Of a stretch of 64,000 bases of DNA, positions 25,227-33,956 are shown piece after piece. The stretch lies in the NCBI GenBank assembly GCA_964431805.1, contig CAYSKV010000001.1, positions 68,979 through 132,978 of the forward strand, given 5' to 3'. Made by a program: the position numbers and the translations under genes. Every line of letters starts with the position of its first letter. The first letter of the stretch is position 1. The notes beneath the pieces are model-generated. The model was not told the DNA's origin, did not search any database, and worked only from the letters and a program-made list of their open reading frames with translations. Source of the stretch: JACPHD01 sp964431805 (GTDB lineage: Bacteria; Patescibacteriota; Patescibacteriia; Patescibacteriales; GWC2-42-12).

Positions 25227-25784
25227 ATGACAGAAGAAAAAAAACAACAAGATAACGAAATAAAAGAGGAAGAAAAAATACAATCCATAACTGAAATGGA
25301 TGAGCCGATTGTTAACACCGGCAATCCTTTAAATATGGCCGAGGAATTACCAGAAGAAATTAGAAAAAAATTAGAAAAAAGCAAAGAAGATAGAAAAACT
25401 AACAAGAAAAAAGGGCGAAAAAAGAAAGTTGATAAAAAGGTCCCGGTAGGCGTTGCTCACGTTAAAGCGACTTATAATAATACAATCGTTGCTTTATCAG
25501 ATCTAAGCGGCAATATTATATCATGGGCTTCAGCTGGTATGGCTGGTTTCAAGGGGCCAAAAAAATCAACTCCTTATGCCGCTCAGATAATTACTAGAAT
25601 CGCCGTGGAAAAAGCTAAAGAATTTGGCTTAAATGAAGTAAGCGTTATGGTAAAAGGCGTGGGTACTGGCCGCGAGTCAGCGATCAGGGCTTTAAATGCT
25701 AACGGTTTAATTATTACTTCAATTAAAGATATTACACCTATACCTCATAATGGTTGTAGGCCTAAAAAACCAAGAAGAGTATAA
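25227..25784 (+). CDS. rpsK: 30S ribosomal protein S11 with N-terminal extension
   Basis: A 185-residue protein whose last 125 residues are S11 (GVAHVKATYNNTIVALSD, MVKGVGTGRESAIRAL, DITPIPHNGCRPKKPRRV). Before them is an extra segment of about 60 residues: an acidic half (KKQQDNEIKEEEKIQ, MDEPIVNTG) and a lysine-rich half (TNKKKGRKKKVDKK). Typical S11 is about 130 residues. No later Met fits a short S11 well, so the extension is probably real. It may act as an unfolded tail in the small-subunit platform. Same operon as rpsM and rpsD. Confidence 0.94.
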   Translation: MTEEKKQQDNEIKEEEKIQSITEMDEPIVNTGNPLNMAEELPEEIRKKLEKSKEDRKTNKKKGRKKKVDKKVPVGVAHVKATYNNTIVALSDLSGNIISWASAGMAGFKGPKKSTPYAAQIITRIAVEKAKEFGLNEVSVMVKGVGTGRESAIRALNANGLIITSIKDITPIPHNGCRPKKPRRV

Positions 25785-25795
25785 AATAAATAAAT

Positions 25796-26425
25796 ATGGC
25801 AAAATACATAGGAGCAAAATGCAAATTGTGCCGCAGAGAAGGTGATAAATTAATGTTAAAAGGGGAAAGATGCAGTACGGCTAAATGCGCGATAGTTAAA
25901 AGAAACTATCCGCCTGGTCTTCATGGTCCAAAAGGACGAGCCAGACAAAGCGGCTACAACATGCAATTAAGGGAAAAGCAAAAAGCTAAGAGAATTTATA
26001 ATTTAATGGAAAAGCAATTTGCTTTAAGTTTTTCCAAAGCGATTAAGCAAAAAGGCGAAGCTGGAGAAAATTTAATGAAAATATTGGAAACCAGACTAGA
26101 TAATGTTATTTATCGTTTAGGTTTTGCCACTTCAAGAGCAGAGGCTAGAGTTTTAACTAATCATGGTCATTTTACGGTTAATGATGTTAAAGTAAATATT
26201 CCTTCATTCAACGTAAAAACTGGCGATATTATAAAAATTAAGAAAGCGAGCCGCACTAGCAAAAAGTTTGCTAATTTGCCGGAAAAACTTAAAAAAGTAG
26301 AAATTCCTGGCTGGCTTAACCTTGATGTTAAAGATTTAAGCGCTAAAGTTTTAGGTCAACCGACTAAAGAAAATTTTGAATCAAAAATTAACAGCCAAAT
26401 GATTGTTGAATTCTATTCTAAATAA
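25796..26425 (+). CDS. rpsD: 30S ribosomal protein S4
   Basis: A 209-residue primary rRNA-binding protein. The N-terminal zinc site is the Cys4 form (CKLC near residues 9-12 and CSTAKC near 27-32), the S4 core NYPPGLHGPKGRARQSGYNMQLREKQK is clear, and the S4 RNA-binding domain lies at LETRLDNVIYRLGFATSRAEARVL. Normal length. Starts 11 bases after rpsK. Confidence 0.96.
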   Translation: MAKYIGAKCKLCRREGDKLMLKGERCSTAKCAIVKRNYPPGLHGPKGRARQSGYNMQLREKQKAKRIYNLMEKQFALSFSKAIKQKGEAGENLMKILETRLDNVIYRLGFATSRAEARVLTNHGHFTVNDVKVNIPSFNVKTGDIIKIKKASRTSKKFANLPEKLKKVEIPGWLNLDVKDLSAKVLGQPTKENFESKINSQMIVEFYSK

Positions 26426-26446
26426 TAATATTTTAAAATAAACAAT

Positions 26447-27256
26447 ATGGAAAAAATAGCCTTGCCTCAAAAAATAGAATTTGTTAAAGGTTCGGGAGCG
26501 AACAATAAACAAATTATTATTGAGCCATGTTATCCAGGTTATGGCGCGACTATCGGCAACGCTTTAAGGAGGGTATTGTTATCTTCTTTGCCCGGAGCCG
26601 CTGTTGTTGGCGTAAAAATTAAAGACGCTAACCACGAGTTTATGACTTTGCCACATGTTAAGGAAGATATTTTAGAACTTGTTTTAAATTTAAAAAAATT
26701 GCGCTTAAAAGTTTTTAGCGATGAAATCGTAAGAATTGAACTTGATGCTAGGGGAGAAAAAGAAGTTAAAGCTTCTGATATAAAGAAAAATAGTTTAGTT
26801 GAAATAGCTAATCCTGATTTAGTCTTAGGCCATATTACCGATATGGCCGGTAGCCTAAGTATGGAAATTTTCGTTTCTCAAGGTTCAGGCTATGTAACTG
26901 TTGAAAGTAGAGAAGGCGCTAAAAATGAAATCGGCTACATTGAAATGGATTCAATTTTTTCTCCGATTTTAGCGGTTGGCGTAAATATTGAAAATGTTCG
27001 TATCGGAAAAATGACAAACTGGGATAAATTAGTTTTAGATTTAACCACTGACGGCACCATAACTCCCGAAGAAGCTTTTTATAAATCAGTTGATATTTTG
27101 ATAGGCCAATTTAATGCTTTAGTTAAAAAAACTGACAAAAAAGAAGTGGTGGAAGAAAAAGAAGAAAAAACCGAAGTTGAAGAGGTTGAGGAAGAGACAG
27201 AAGAAGCTGAAGAAGACAAAAAATCTAAAAAAAGAGGTAGACCAAAGAAAAATTAA
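26447..27256 (+). CDS. rpoA: RNA polymerase alpha subunit lacking the C-terminal domain, with AT-hook-like tail
   Basis: A 269-residue alpha subunit. The N-terminal dimerisation domain is complete (YGATIGNALRRVLLSSLPGAAV through about residue 228, ITPEEAFYKSVDILIGQF). The usual alpha-CTD, which binds UP elements and activators, is missing. Residues about 232-257 are an acidic linker rich in Glu and Val, and the last twelve residues are KKSKKRGRPKKN (258-269), with the core RGRP of an AT-hook. An AT-hook grips the minor groove of AT-rich DNA, the same target as alpha-CTD, so a replacement role is an attractive inference. Typical alpha is about 320 residues. It lies between rpsD and rplQ as usual. 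Confidence 0.94.
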   Translation: MEKIALPQKIEFVKGSGANNKQIIIEPCYPGYGATIGNALRRVLLSSLPGAAVVGVKIKDANHEFMTLPHVKEDILELVLNLKKLRLKVFSDEIVRIELDARGEKEVKASDIKKNSLVEIANPDLVLGHITDMAGSLSMEIFVSQGSGYVTVESREGAKNEIGYIEMDSIFSPILAVGVNIENVRIGKMTNWDKLVLDLTTDGTITPEEAFYKSVDILIGQFNALVKKTDKKEVVEEKEEKTEVEEVEEETEEAEEDKKSKKRGRPKKN

Positions 27257-27269
27257 TTAGATTCAATAT

Positions 27270-27620
27270 ATGAGACATAGAGTAAAAGGAAAAAAATTAG
27301 ATAGAAAAAAAGCGCCGAGAGAAGCCATGTTAAAAAATCTAGCTTCAAGTATTATTATTTATGAAAAAGTTAAAACTACCGAAGCTAAAGCCAAGGCGGT
27401 AAAACCGCTGCTTGAAAAAGTTATTACTACGGCGATAAAGGGTGATTTAGCCAGCCGACGCGAATTAATAAAAATTCTACCCCAAAAAATGGCAATAAAA
27501 AAGGTTATGGAAATTTTAGCTGTTAGATATAAGGCAAGGCATGGCGGTTATTCAAGAATTGTAAAATTAGGCAAAAGAATTGGCGATAACGCGAGTGTGG
27601 TACAAATTGAATTAGTCTAA
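27270..27620 (+). CDS. rplQ: 50S ribosomal protein L17
   Basis: A 116-residue protein lining the peptide exit tunnel region. Begins MRHRVKGKKLDRKKAPREAM, a close match to the family start, with YEKVKTTEAKAKAVKPLLEK and a C-terminal GGYSRIVKLGKRIGDNA. Normal length and position after rpoA. Confidence 0.96.
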   Translation: MRHRVKGKKLDRKKAPREAMLKNLASSIIIYEKVKTTEAKAKAVKPLLEKVITTAIKGDLASRRELIKILPQKMAIKKVMEILAVRYKARHGGYSRIVKLGKRIGDNASVVQIELV

Positions 27621-27646
27621 AGTCCTTAAAAACTTTTAAAAATACT

Positions 27647-27994
27647 ATGATAAAAATAGAAAGAAAACTTCATAAAATTGACGCCAAAGATAAATCTATT
27701 GGTAGATTAGCTACGCAAATAGCTTTAATTTTACGAGGCAAAAATAAAGCTGAGTATTTACCTCATTTAGATATGGGCGATATGGTTCAAGTAGTAAATA
27801 TAGATAAAATTAAATTCACCGGTAAAAAAATTGAACAAAAAAAGTATTATAAATATTCTGGTTACCCGGGCGGTTTAAAAACTAAAAAAATAATTGATTT
27901 AAAACCGGCTGATGTTTTAAAAAGAGCGGTTAGAGATATGCTACCGCCAACTAAACATAGAGTAAACATGCTAAAAAGATTAATCATAAATTAA
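27647..27994 (+). CDS. rplM: 50S ribosomal protein L13, trimmed at both ends
   Basis: A 115-residue L13; the usual length is about 142. The core is intact: IDAKDKSIGRLATQIALILRGK, YLPHLDMGDMVQVVN, FTGKKIEQKKYYKYSGYPGG and AVRDMLPPTKHR. The N-terminal strand before the VDA motif is short and the C-terminal EHPHxAQxP segment is absent. Both losses are consistent with the small ribosomes of Patescibacteria. It precedes rpsI by two bases. Confidence 0.93.
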   Translation: MIKIERKLHKIDAKDKSIGRLATQIALILRGKNKAEYLPHLDMGDMVQVVNIDKIKFTGKKIEQKKYYKYSGYPGGLKTKKIIDLKPADVLKRAVRDMLPPTKHRVNMLKRLIIN

Positions 27995-27995
27995 T

Positions 27996-28415
27996 ATGAC
28001 AGCAACAGAAGCTACAAAATTTAAAGGAAAATTTACTAACACAATCGGCCGAAGAAAAACTTCAACCGCTCGAGTTAGGCTTTATAAAAACGGCGAGGGT
28101 TTAATTATTGTTAATGGGATGGAAGCTAATAAATATTTTTCAGAAGAAGACTTATTTTCGATCATTAACCAACCGTTAAAATTAGCTGGCTTAACTAAAG
28201 ATTTTAATATATCAATTAATATCGCTGGCGGCGGTAAAAAAGGCCAAGCCGAAGCTGTACGACATGGTATTGCTCGCGCTTTGCTTGAATTTAACCCTGA
28301 ATTAAGGGCCTCGTTTAAAGTAAAAGGCTGGATTATGAGAGACGCCAGAAAAAAAGAGAGAAAGAAACCGGGCCTGAAGAAAGCTCGCCGAGCGCCGCAA
28401 TGGGCAAAGAGATAA
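27996..28415 (+). CDS. rpsI: 30S ribosomal protein S9
   Basis: A 139-residue protein whose C-terminal tail contacts P-site tRNA. TIGRRKTSTARVRLYKNGEG, GGGKKGQAEAVRHGIARAL and the ending KKPGLKKARRAPQWAKR are diagnostic. Last gene of the operon, one base after rplM and followed by a terminator. Confidence 0.96.
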   Translation: MTATEATKFKGKFTNTIGRRKTSTARVRLYKNGEGLIIVNGMEANKYFSEEDLFSIINQPLKLAGLTKDFNISINIAGGGKKGQAEAVRHGIARALLEFNPELRASFKVKGWIMRDARKKERKKPGLKKARRAPQWAKR

Positions 28416-28440
28416 AATTATTATAGATATCACATTAATA

Positions 28441-28470
28441 AAACTCCGAAAATCATCGGAGTTTTATTTT
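28441..28470 (+). terminator. Intrinsic terminator of the ribosomal operon
   Basis: AAACTCCGA (28441-28449) pairs with TCGGAGTTT (28456-28464) across a six-base loop, followed by TATTTTTT. Confidence 0.9.
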
Positions 28471-28485
28471 TTATTAAAAATAAGC

Positions 28486-28543
28486 TATAATATACACATA
28501 ATTTACCCGCACACTTACGATAATTATTGATTTTATTGTGCGG
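28486..28543 (+). promoter_or_regulatory. Promoter and leader hairpin of the flippase operon
   Basis: TATAAT at 28486-28491 without a clear -35 box. The leader then holds CCGCACA (28507-28513) paired with TGTGCGG (28537-28543) around a 23-base AT-rich loop, with the first gene starting 27 bases later. Confidence 0.5.
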
Positions 28544-28570
28544 AAGATTTATTAATAAGTGCGCCGGTTT

Positions 28571-30016
28571 ATGACTGAAAAAATTACTAACATTGCTAAA
28601 AATACTTCTTATTTTACTTTAGCTTTGGTGCTACAAAAAATAATATCTTTTACTTATTTTGTTTTAATCGCTCGCGCTATCGGCCCGGCTGATTTAGGCA
28701 AATACTATTTTGCGATTTCTTTTACTTCTATCTTCGGAATTTTTATTGATATCGGCCAATCTAATGTTTTAACTAGGGAAGTGGCTAAACATCCGGATGA
28801 CACCGGGAAACTCCTTAGCTCAGTTTTTTTAATTAAACTGCCCTTAGCCTTAGTTTCAATTTTGGCAGTTTTTGGCATTATTCATTTTTCTTCTTATCCC
28901 GAAATAACTCGCCAATTGGTTTATCTCTCAATGTTTTGCATGGCGTTAGACTCTTTTACTTTAACTTTTTTTGCAGTCAGCCGAGGTTTTCATAATTTAA
29001 AATATGAAAGCATTTCTTCCATTATTTTTCAATCAATCGTTTTTATTGTAGTTTTAGCTGTTTTAAAATTTGACTTAGGGTTAGTTTGGTTAATGATGTC
29101 TTTAGTTTTAGCAAGCCTGTACAATTTTGTCTTTTCATTTTACATTTTAAAAAAGAAATGGGGGCTTAAAATTAATTGGCGACCAGACAAGATATTAATA
29201 AAAAATATATTGCTACTATCTTTGCCTTTCGCCGTTTATGCGATTTTCCAAAGAGTTTATATGTACCTTGATTCGGTTTTATTGTCATTTTTGGCCGGCG
29301 ATCATCAAGTCGGCGTTTATCAAATCCCTTTTAAAATTATTTTTGCTTTGCAATTTTTACCCTTAGCTTTTGTAGCTTCGCTTTTCCCAGCCTTAAGTTC
29401 TTATTGGCATAATAACCGCGAGCAGCTTTCTATAACTTTTGAACGCGCCATGAATTATTTAATTATTATTTCATTGCCGGTTTCGGTCGGCGGTATAATT
29501 TTAGCTGATAAAATAATTATCATTTTTAAAAGCGGTTTTTCTGACGCGATTTTACCTTTGCAAATAACTATGGCGGCGGCTATTTTTATGTTTTTAAATT
29601 TTCCGGTCGGCTCTTTATTGAATGCCTGTGATCGTCAAAATAGAAATACTATAAATATGGGCTTGACTCTAGTCGCGAGCGTTATCCTAAACTTAATTTT
29701 AATACCCCGCTATCAGGCGGTCGGCGCCAGTCTAACCGCGCTATTAACTAATTTATTTATGTTTATTTTAGGTATGATAGTAGTGCCGCAAATTTCTAAA
29801 TATGACTATAAAAAAATAATAATCATGTTATTTAAATCTTTCTTGGCGGTAGTGGTTATGGGTTTAGTTGGTTATTATTTAAAAAATCAAATAAATCTTA
29901 TTTTAACAATTTTATTAGCCGGCATTAGTTATTTTATCGCTTTATATATTTTTAAAGGTTTTAATAAATCTGATATTTTAAGTATTTATCAATCTTTTAG
30001 TAAAAACAAGGCATGA
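28571..30016 (+). CDS. Oligosaccharide flippase (Wzx-like, MOP superfamily)
   Basis: A 481-residue membrane protein with about 12-14 helices in the pattern of polysaccharide exporters. The start KNTSYFTLALVLQKIISFTYFVLIARAIGPADLGKYYFA is characteristic of the family. I use ATG 28571; the in-frame GTG at 28559 adds four residues. It should flip lipid-linked glycan units across the membrane. First gene of a four-gene operon with ATGA overlaps; the TGA here is a true stop. Confidence 0.85.
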   Translation: MTEKITNIAKNTSYFTLALVLQKIISFTYFVLIARAIGPADLGKYYFAISFTSIFGIFIDIGQSNVLTREVAKHPDDTGKLLSSVFLIKLPLALVSILAVFGIIHFSSYPEITRQLVYLSMFCMALDSFTLTFFAVSRGFHNLKYESISSIIFQSIVFIVVLAVLKFDLGLVWLMMSLVLASLYNFVFSFYILKKKWGLKINWRPDKILIKNILLLSLPFAVYAIFQRVYMYLDSVLLSFLAGDHQVGVYQIPFKIIFALQFLPLAFVASLFPALSSYWHNNREQLSITFERAMNYLIIISLPVSVGGIILADKIIIIFKSGFSDAILPLQITMAAAIFMFLNFPVGSLLNACDRQNRNTINMGLTLVASVILNLILIPRYQAVGASLTALLTNLFMFILGMIVVPQISKYDYKKIIIMLFKSFLAVVVMGLVGYYLKNQINLILTILLAGISYFIALYIFKGFNKSDILSIYQSFSKNKA

Positions 30017-31077
30017 AAACTCTACTTTTTACATTAGAATATCCGCCTTTCCATGGCGGCGTTGCTAATTACTACGGTAATTTAGTTAAATATTGGCCTA
30101 AGCCTAATGAAATTTTTGTGCTTAATAATAGCGACGGTCGTTTAGTTAATGAAAAGTTCCCGTTACTTAAATGGTCGCCGGCATGTTTTTCTTTGCGCAA
30201 AAAAATAAGACAAGAAAAAATTGACCATGTTTTAATCGGTCAAATTTTACCTTTAGGGACGGCTGCATTAATTTACTCAAAATTTTATAAAATAAAATAT
30301 TCTATTTTTCTTCATGGCATGGATTTATCTTGCGCCGTTAAAAGCCCAAGAAAAAAATGGCTAACCGGAAAAATTCTAAAAAACGCTAACAAAATAATTT
30401 GCGTTAATAGTTATGTGGCCGATTTAGCTAGACAAATTTTTCCCGATATAAAATATAAAATTATCGTAGTTAACCCAGGCATAAATACCGACGCCAAAGA
30501 TAACGCGCAACAAACTATACAACTAAAAGAAAAATATCATTTAGAAAATAAAATGGTTTTATTATCCGTCGGCAGATTAGTTAAACGCAAAGGTTTTGAT
30601 ATGGTGGTTGATTGTTTGCCAAAAATATTAGAAAAAATTCCTAATTTAATTTATGTGATGATTGGCGATGGGCCTGAATTAAAAAATTATCAATCAAAAA
30701 ATAATGTTTTAATTATTAATAATGCATCCGACCAAGAAAGAGATTCATGGTATAATTTATGTGACATTTTCATTATGCCATCAAGAAATATCAACGGAGA
30801 TTTTGAAGGCTTTGGCATTGTTTATTTAGAGGCTAACTTAGCCGGTAAACCGGTAATCGCTGGTAAAAGCGGAGGAATTAGCGATGCTGTAATAGATGGT
30901 TTAAATGGTTTATTAGTTGATCCTTTAAGTTCTGACCAAATTGTCTCAGCTATTATTAAGCTAGCCCAAGACCAAGCTTTAAGGCAAAAATTGGGCGGGC
31001 AAGGCAAAGCGCGCGCAATCGATGATTTTAATTGGCCTAAGCAAACTAACAAAATATATAATTTTCTTATTTTATGA
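30013..31077 (+). CDS. Glycosyltransferase family 4
   Basis: A 354-residue GT-B enzyme. TLEYPPFHGGVANYYGNL is the N-terminal GGV loop, LLSVGRLVKRKGFDMVVDCL starts the donor domain, and DFEGFGIVYLEANLAGKPV has the intact E-x7-E motif. Overlaps the flippase gene by four bases (ATGA) and the GT2 gene downstream likewise, showing translational coupling. Substrate unknown. Confidence 0.87.
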   Translation: MKTLLFTLEYPPFHGGVANYYGNLVKYWPKPNEIFVLNNSDGRLVNEKFPLLKWSPACFSLRKKIRQEKIDHVLIGQILPLGTAALIYSKFYKIKYSIFLHGMDLSCAVKSPRKKWLTGKILKNANKIICVNSYVADLARQIFPDIKYKIIVVNPGINTDAKDNAQQTIQLKEKYHLENKMVLLSVGRLVKRKGFDMVVDCLPKILEKIPNLIYVMIGDGPELKNYQSKNNVLIINNASDQERDSWYNLCDIFIMPSRNINGDFEGFGIVYLEANLAGKPVIAGKSGGISDAVIDGLNGLLVDPLSSDQIVSAIIKLAQDQALRQKLGGQGKARAIDDFNWPKQTNKIYNFLIL

Positions 31078-31766
31078 TAAGCATTATCATACCTACCTAC
31101 AATCAAGCCGAACATTTAGCTAATTGTTTAGCTAGTATTAAAAAACAAACCCACGATAATTATGAAATTATTATAATTAACGACGGCTCAACAGATAATA
31201 TTATAAAAATAATTGAAAAATTTAAAAAGATTTTCGGCTTAAAATTATCTTATTTTGAGCAAGAAAACAGGGGAGCTAATGCGGCCAGAAATAGGGGCGC
31301 TAAACTAGCTAAAGGAGAGTACATAATTTTTTGCGATGCTGATGTTGTTATGGAATCGACTATGCTTGAGTTAATGTTAAAAACTTTAAAAGATAATCCG
31401 AACGCTAGTTTTTGCTATTCATCATTTTTTTGGGGTCATAAAAAATTTAAACTCTGGCCTTATGATACATCACGACTTAAACAAATGCCATGCATTAACA
31501 TTAACTCTTTAATAAAAAAGGGGCATTTCCCCGGCTTTGATGAAACTTTAAAAAAATTTCAAGAGTGGGATCTTTGGCTTACCATGCTTAGAGAAAATCA
31601 TACTGGCGTTTGGGTTGACAAAACATTATATAGAGTTGCCGTCGGCGGCACGCAGACTATGAGCAACTGGCTGCCATCTTTCGCTTATAGATTATTTCCC
31701 TTTTTGCCAGCAGTAAAAAAATATAATCAAGCCATGGGCATAATTAAAAAAAAGCATAACTTATAA
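31074..31766 (+). CDS. Glycosyltransferase family 2
   Basis: A 230-residue GT-A enzyme. SIIIPTYNQAEHLANCLASI, INDGSTDN and the FCDADVV metal-binding motif are clear; ENRGANAARNRGA is the typical GT2 helix. The later ETLKKFQEWDLWLTML includes the QEWDLW catalytic-base region (ED/WD). No membrane helix. Coupled to the preceding GT4 gene by ATGA. Confidence 0.87.
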   Translation: MISIIIPTYNQAEHLANCLASIKKQTHDNYEIIIINDGSTDNIIKIIEKFKKIFGLKLSYFEQENRGANAARNRGAKLAKGEYIIFCDADVVMESTMLELMLKTLKDNPNASFCYSSFFWGHKKFKLWPYDTSRLKQMPCININSLIKKGHFPGFDETLKKFQEWDLWLTMLRENHTGVWVDKTLYRVAVGGTQTMSNWLPSFAYRLFPFLPAVKKYNQAMGIIKKKHNL

Positions 31767-31769
31767 ATC

Positions 31770-33269
31770 ATGCTTAACCAATTAATAAATAATAAAATTA
31801 TTAGAAATACATTTTTATTTATAATTTTAGCCGAAGCGCTATCGTTTTTAGGTTACTATTATCAAATAATTAATTCTATCGCATTTTTTGCTATAGCAAT
31901 TTTAGTTCTAGTTTTATCATTATACCGCTTGGAATATGGCCTGTTTGTTCTTTTAACCGAACTTTTAATCGGCTCTTTTGGTTATTTACTTTATTTTGAA
32001 ACCGGCGGTTTAAAAATTTCTATTCGCATCGCGCTTTGGCTAATTATTATGTCGGTTTGGTTAGCTAAAGAAACTATTAAATTTATAAAAACTAAAAAGA
32101 TAGAATTAGATTTTTTCCGTTCGTCTTATTTATTTTATTTTTTAGCTTTATTTATTTTTATCGTTTTTGGCATGATAAACGGATTTTTAAAAAATAACTC
32201 CCTAAATAACATCTTCTTTGATTCTAACAACTGGCTTTATTTTTCGCTGATTTTTCCAGTTTTCTCTGTTTTAAAAAACGACGATAATATAAAAACCGTT
32301 AAACAAATATTTTTAGTATCTATAAGTTGGCTTAGCATAAAAACGATTATTTTAGCCTATATTTTTTCACATAGCTTTAATTTCTTTATTTTAGATCTTT
32401 ATCTCTGGGTGCGCCGTAGCGGAGTAGGGGAAATAACTCAAGTTATCCCGGGGTTTAGCCGAATATTTATGCAATCTCATATTTTTATTTTAATGGGATT
32501 TTTTATTTTACTGTTTTATTTATTAAAAAATTTAAAAGAAAAGCCAGCTACTTTAAATAAGGAAAATTTTGCCTTAATTGGATTTAGCACTTTACTTTTG
32601 TCAACTATTATAATTAGTTTTTCCAGAAGTTTTTGGCTAGGGCTGGTGACTGGAGCAATATTTATCTTACTGATAGTTATTACAAAATTAAAAATCGGTT
32701 TTAAAAAATTTATTGTTTTTAATTCGATAATCGCGCTGACTATTATTTTAAGTTTGATTTTAACTCTATTAATTATAAAATTTCCTTACCCAAAACCGGC
32801 AGGTAATTTTGACGCCGCTAATTTACTAAGTGAAAGAGCCACTCAAATTACTAATGAAGCTGGCGCTTCTTCAAGGTGGCAACTACTGCCTGAGCTATGG
32901 CAAAAAATTAAACTTGGGCCGATTTTAGGACGAGGCTTCGGCGCTACCGTAACTTACAAAAGTAATGACCCCAGAGTTTTAGCGACGAATTATGGAGGCG
33001 AATATACGACTTATGCCTTTGAATGGGGTTGGTTTGATATTTGGCTAAAACTTGGAATTTTAGGTTTATTAGGATATCTAATTTTACTTACTAAAATTAT
33101 TTTTGATAGTTTAAAAATTAATTCTTATCTTTCTTTATCGCTCGCCACAGGTTTAATTTTAATATTGTCAGTTAACATGTTTAGTCCATATGCCAATCAT
33201 CCTTTAGGCATAGGCTATTTAATAATCGCGGCAGTAATGATGGAAAATTTAAAAACACCCTTGCGCTAA
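31770..33269 (+). CDS. O-antigen polymerase/ligase-like membrane protein
   Basis: A 499-residue protein with about eleven helices. The large extracytoplasmic loop (about 340-410) contains SSRWQLLPELWQKIKLGPILGRGFG, matching the Wzy_C/O-antigen ligase pattern with a key Arg. FSRSFWLGLVTGAI is another typical block. With the flippase and two transferases upstream it completes a minimal Wzx/Wzy-like pathway for a surface polysaccharide. Polymerase versus ligase cannot be told. Confidence 0.8.
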   Translation: MLNQLINNKIIRNTFLFIILAEALSFLGYYYQIINSIAFFAIAILVLVLSLYRLEYGLFVLLTELLIGSFGYLLYFETGGLKISIRIALWLIIMSVWLAKETIKFIKTKKIELDFFRSSYLFYFLALFIFIVFGMINGFLKNNSLNNIFFDSNNWLYFSLIFPVFSVLKNDDNIKTVKQIFLVSISWLSIKTIILAYIFSHSFNFFILDLYLWVRRSGVGEITQVIPGFSRIFMQSHIFILMGFFILLFYLLKNLKEKPATLNKENFALIGFSTLLLSTIIISFSRSFWLGLVTGAIFILLIVITKLKIGFKKFIVFNSIIALTIILSLILTLLIIKFPYPKPAGNFDAANLLSERATQITNEAGASSRWQLLPELWQKIKLGPILGRGFGATVTYKSNDPRVLATNYGGEYTTYAFEWGWFDIWLKLGILGLLGYLILLTKIIFDSLKINSYLSLSLATGLILILSVNMFSPYANHPLGIGYLIIAAVMMENLKTPLR

Positions 33270-33340
33270 TTTTAAATATCCTGTATATTATAGATTATGT
33301 AAATTTAATAAATCTTCGCGACTTTTTAAAAACGCGACGA
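33261..33340 (+). promoter_or_regulatory. Promoter and leader hairpin of greA
   Basis: TTGCGC (33261-33266) and TATATT (33284-33289) are 17 bases apart, the former inside the previous gene. The leader carries TCGCG-AC-TTTTT paired with AAAAACGCGA (33316-33337), a stem with a two-base bulge. Confidence 0.45.
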
Positions 33341-33353
33341 TAAATAAAAAATT

Positions 33354-33812
33354 ATGCCTGATCAAATTATCTCCCAAGAAGGCTATGATAAATTAAAAAA
33401 AGAACTTGACGATAGAATTAATATCAAAAGATTAGAAATTGCCAGCCGCATTGAAACGGCCAAAGAACTCGGCGATTTAAGCGAAAACGCCGAATATGCC
33501 GAAGCTAAAGATGAACAAGCTTTTAACGACGGGAGAATAGGCGAGCTAACGGCTTTATTAAAAAATGTTACAGTAGTACAAAATAATGGCGATAAGCATA
33601 AAATCGGCATGGGTTCAAAAGTAACCGCTGTGGCCGAAGGCAAAACCAAAGAATTCACAATTGTAAGTTTTAATGAAGCTAACCCGACCGAAGGTAAAAT
33701 CTCTAATGAATCGCCTCTAGGCGTAGCTTTTATCGGAAAAAAGAAAGGCGAAAAAATAACGGTTACTACCCCTCGCGGTAACATAATTTACGAGATTTTA
33801 AGCGTTAAATAA
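33354..33812 (+). CDS. greA: Transcription elongation factor GreA
   Basis: A 152-residue factor that rescues backtracked RNA polymerase. The N-terminal coiled coil carries the acidic tip GDLSENAEYAEAKDEQ (Asp and Glu that coordinate the catalytic magnesium); the C-terminal FKBP-like domain has ISNESPLGVAFIGKKKGEKITV. Normal length. Followed by a terminator. Confidence 0.95.
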   Translation: MPDQIISQEGYDKLKKELDDRINIKRLEIASRIETAKELGDLSENAEYAEAKDEQAFNDGRIGELTALLKNVTVVQNNGDKHKIGMGSKVTAVAEGKTKEFTIVSFNEANPTEGKISNESPLGVAFIGKKKGEKITVTTPRGNIIYEILSVK

Positions 33813-33827
33813 AAATATAGTGCTCTA

Positions 33828-33857
33828 AAATAAGCTTTAAAATAAGCTTATTTTTTT
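33828..33857 (+). terminator. Intrinsic terminator after greA
   Basis: AAATAAGCTT (33828-33837) pairs with AAGCTTATTT (33844-33853), loop TAAAAT, and runs into a T tract to 33857. A second small hairpin CCCATA/TATGGG (33861-33885) follows. Confidence 0.8.
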
Positions 33858-33892
33858 ATTCCCATATTTAACTTCTAAGTATGGGATAAATT

Positions 33893-33921
33893 TTGACTTT
33901 TAGCTTAAATTGGGGTAAAAT
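33893..33921 (+). promoter_or_regulatory. Sigma-70 promoter of lysS
   Basis: TTGACT (33893-33898) and TAAAAT (33916-33921) with a 17-base spacer; expected start of transcription is about 29 bases before the lysS ATG. Confidence 0.7.
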
Positions 33922-33956
33922 ATTATCATTAATCAAAAAATAAATTAAAGCATAAT

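Noticed and set aside
30013..30016. Recoding of TGA as glycine, known in some related phyla
   Set aside because: TGA ends genes at correct family lengths with ATGA overlaps, so it is a stop here.
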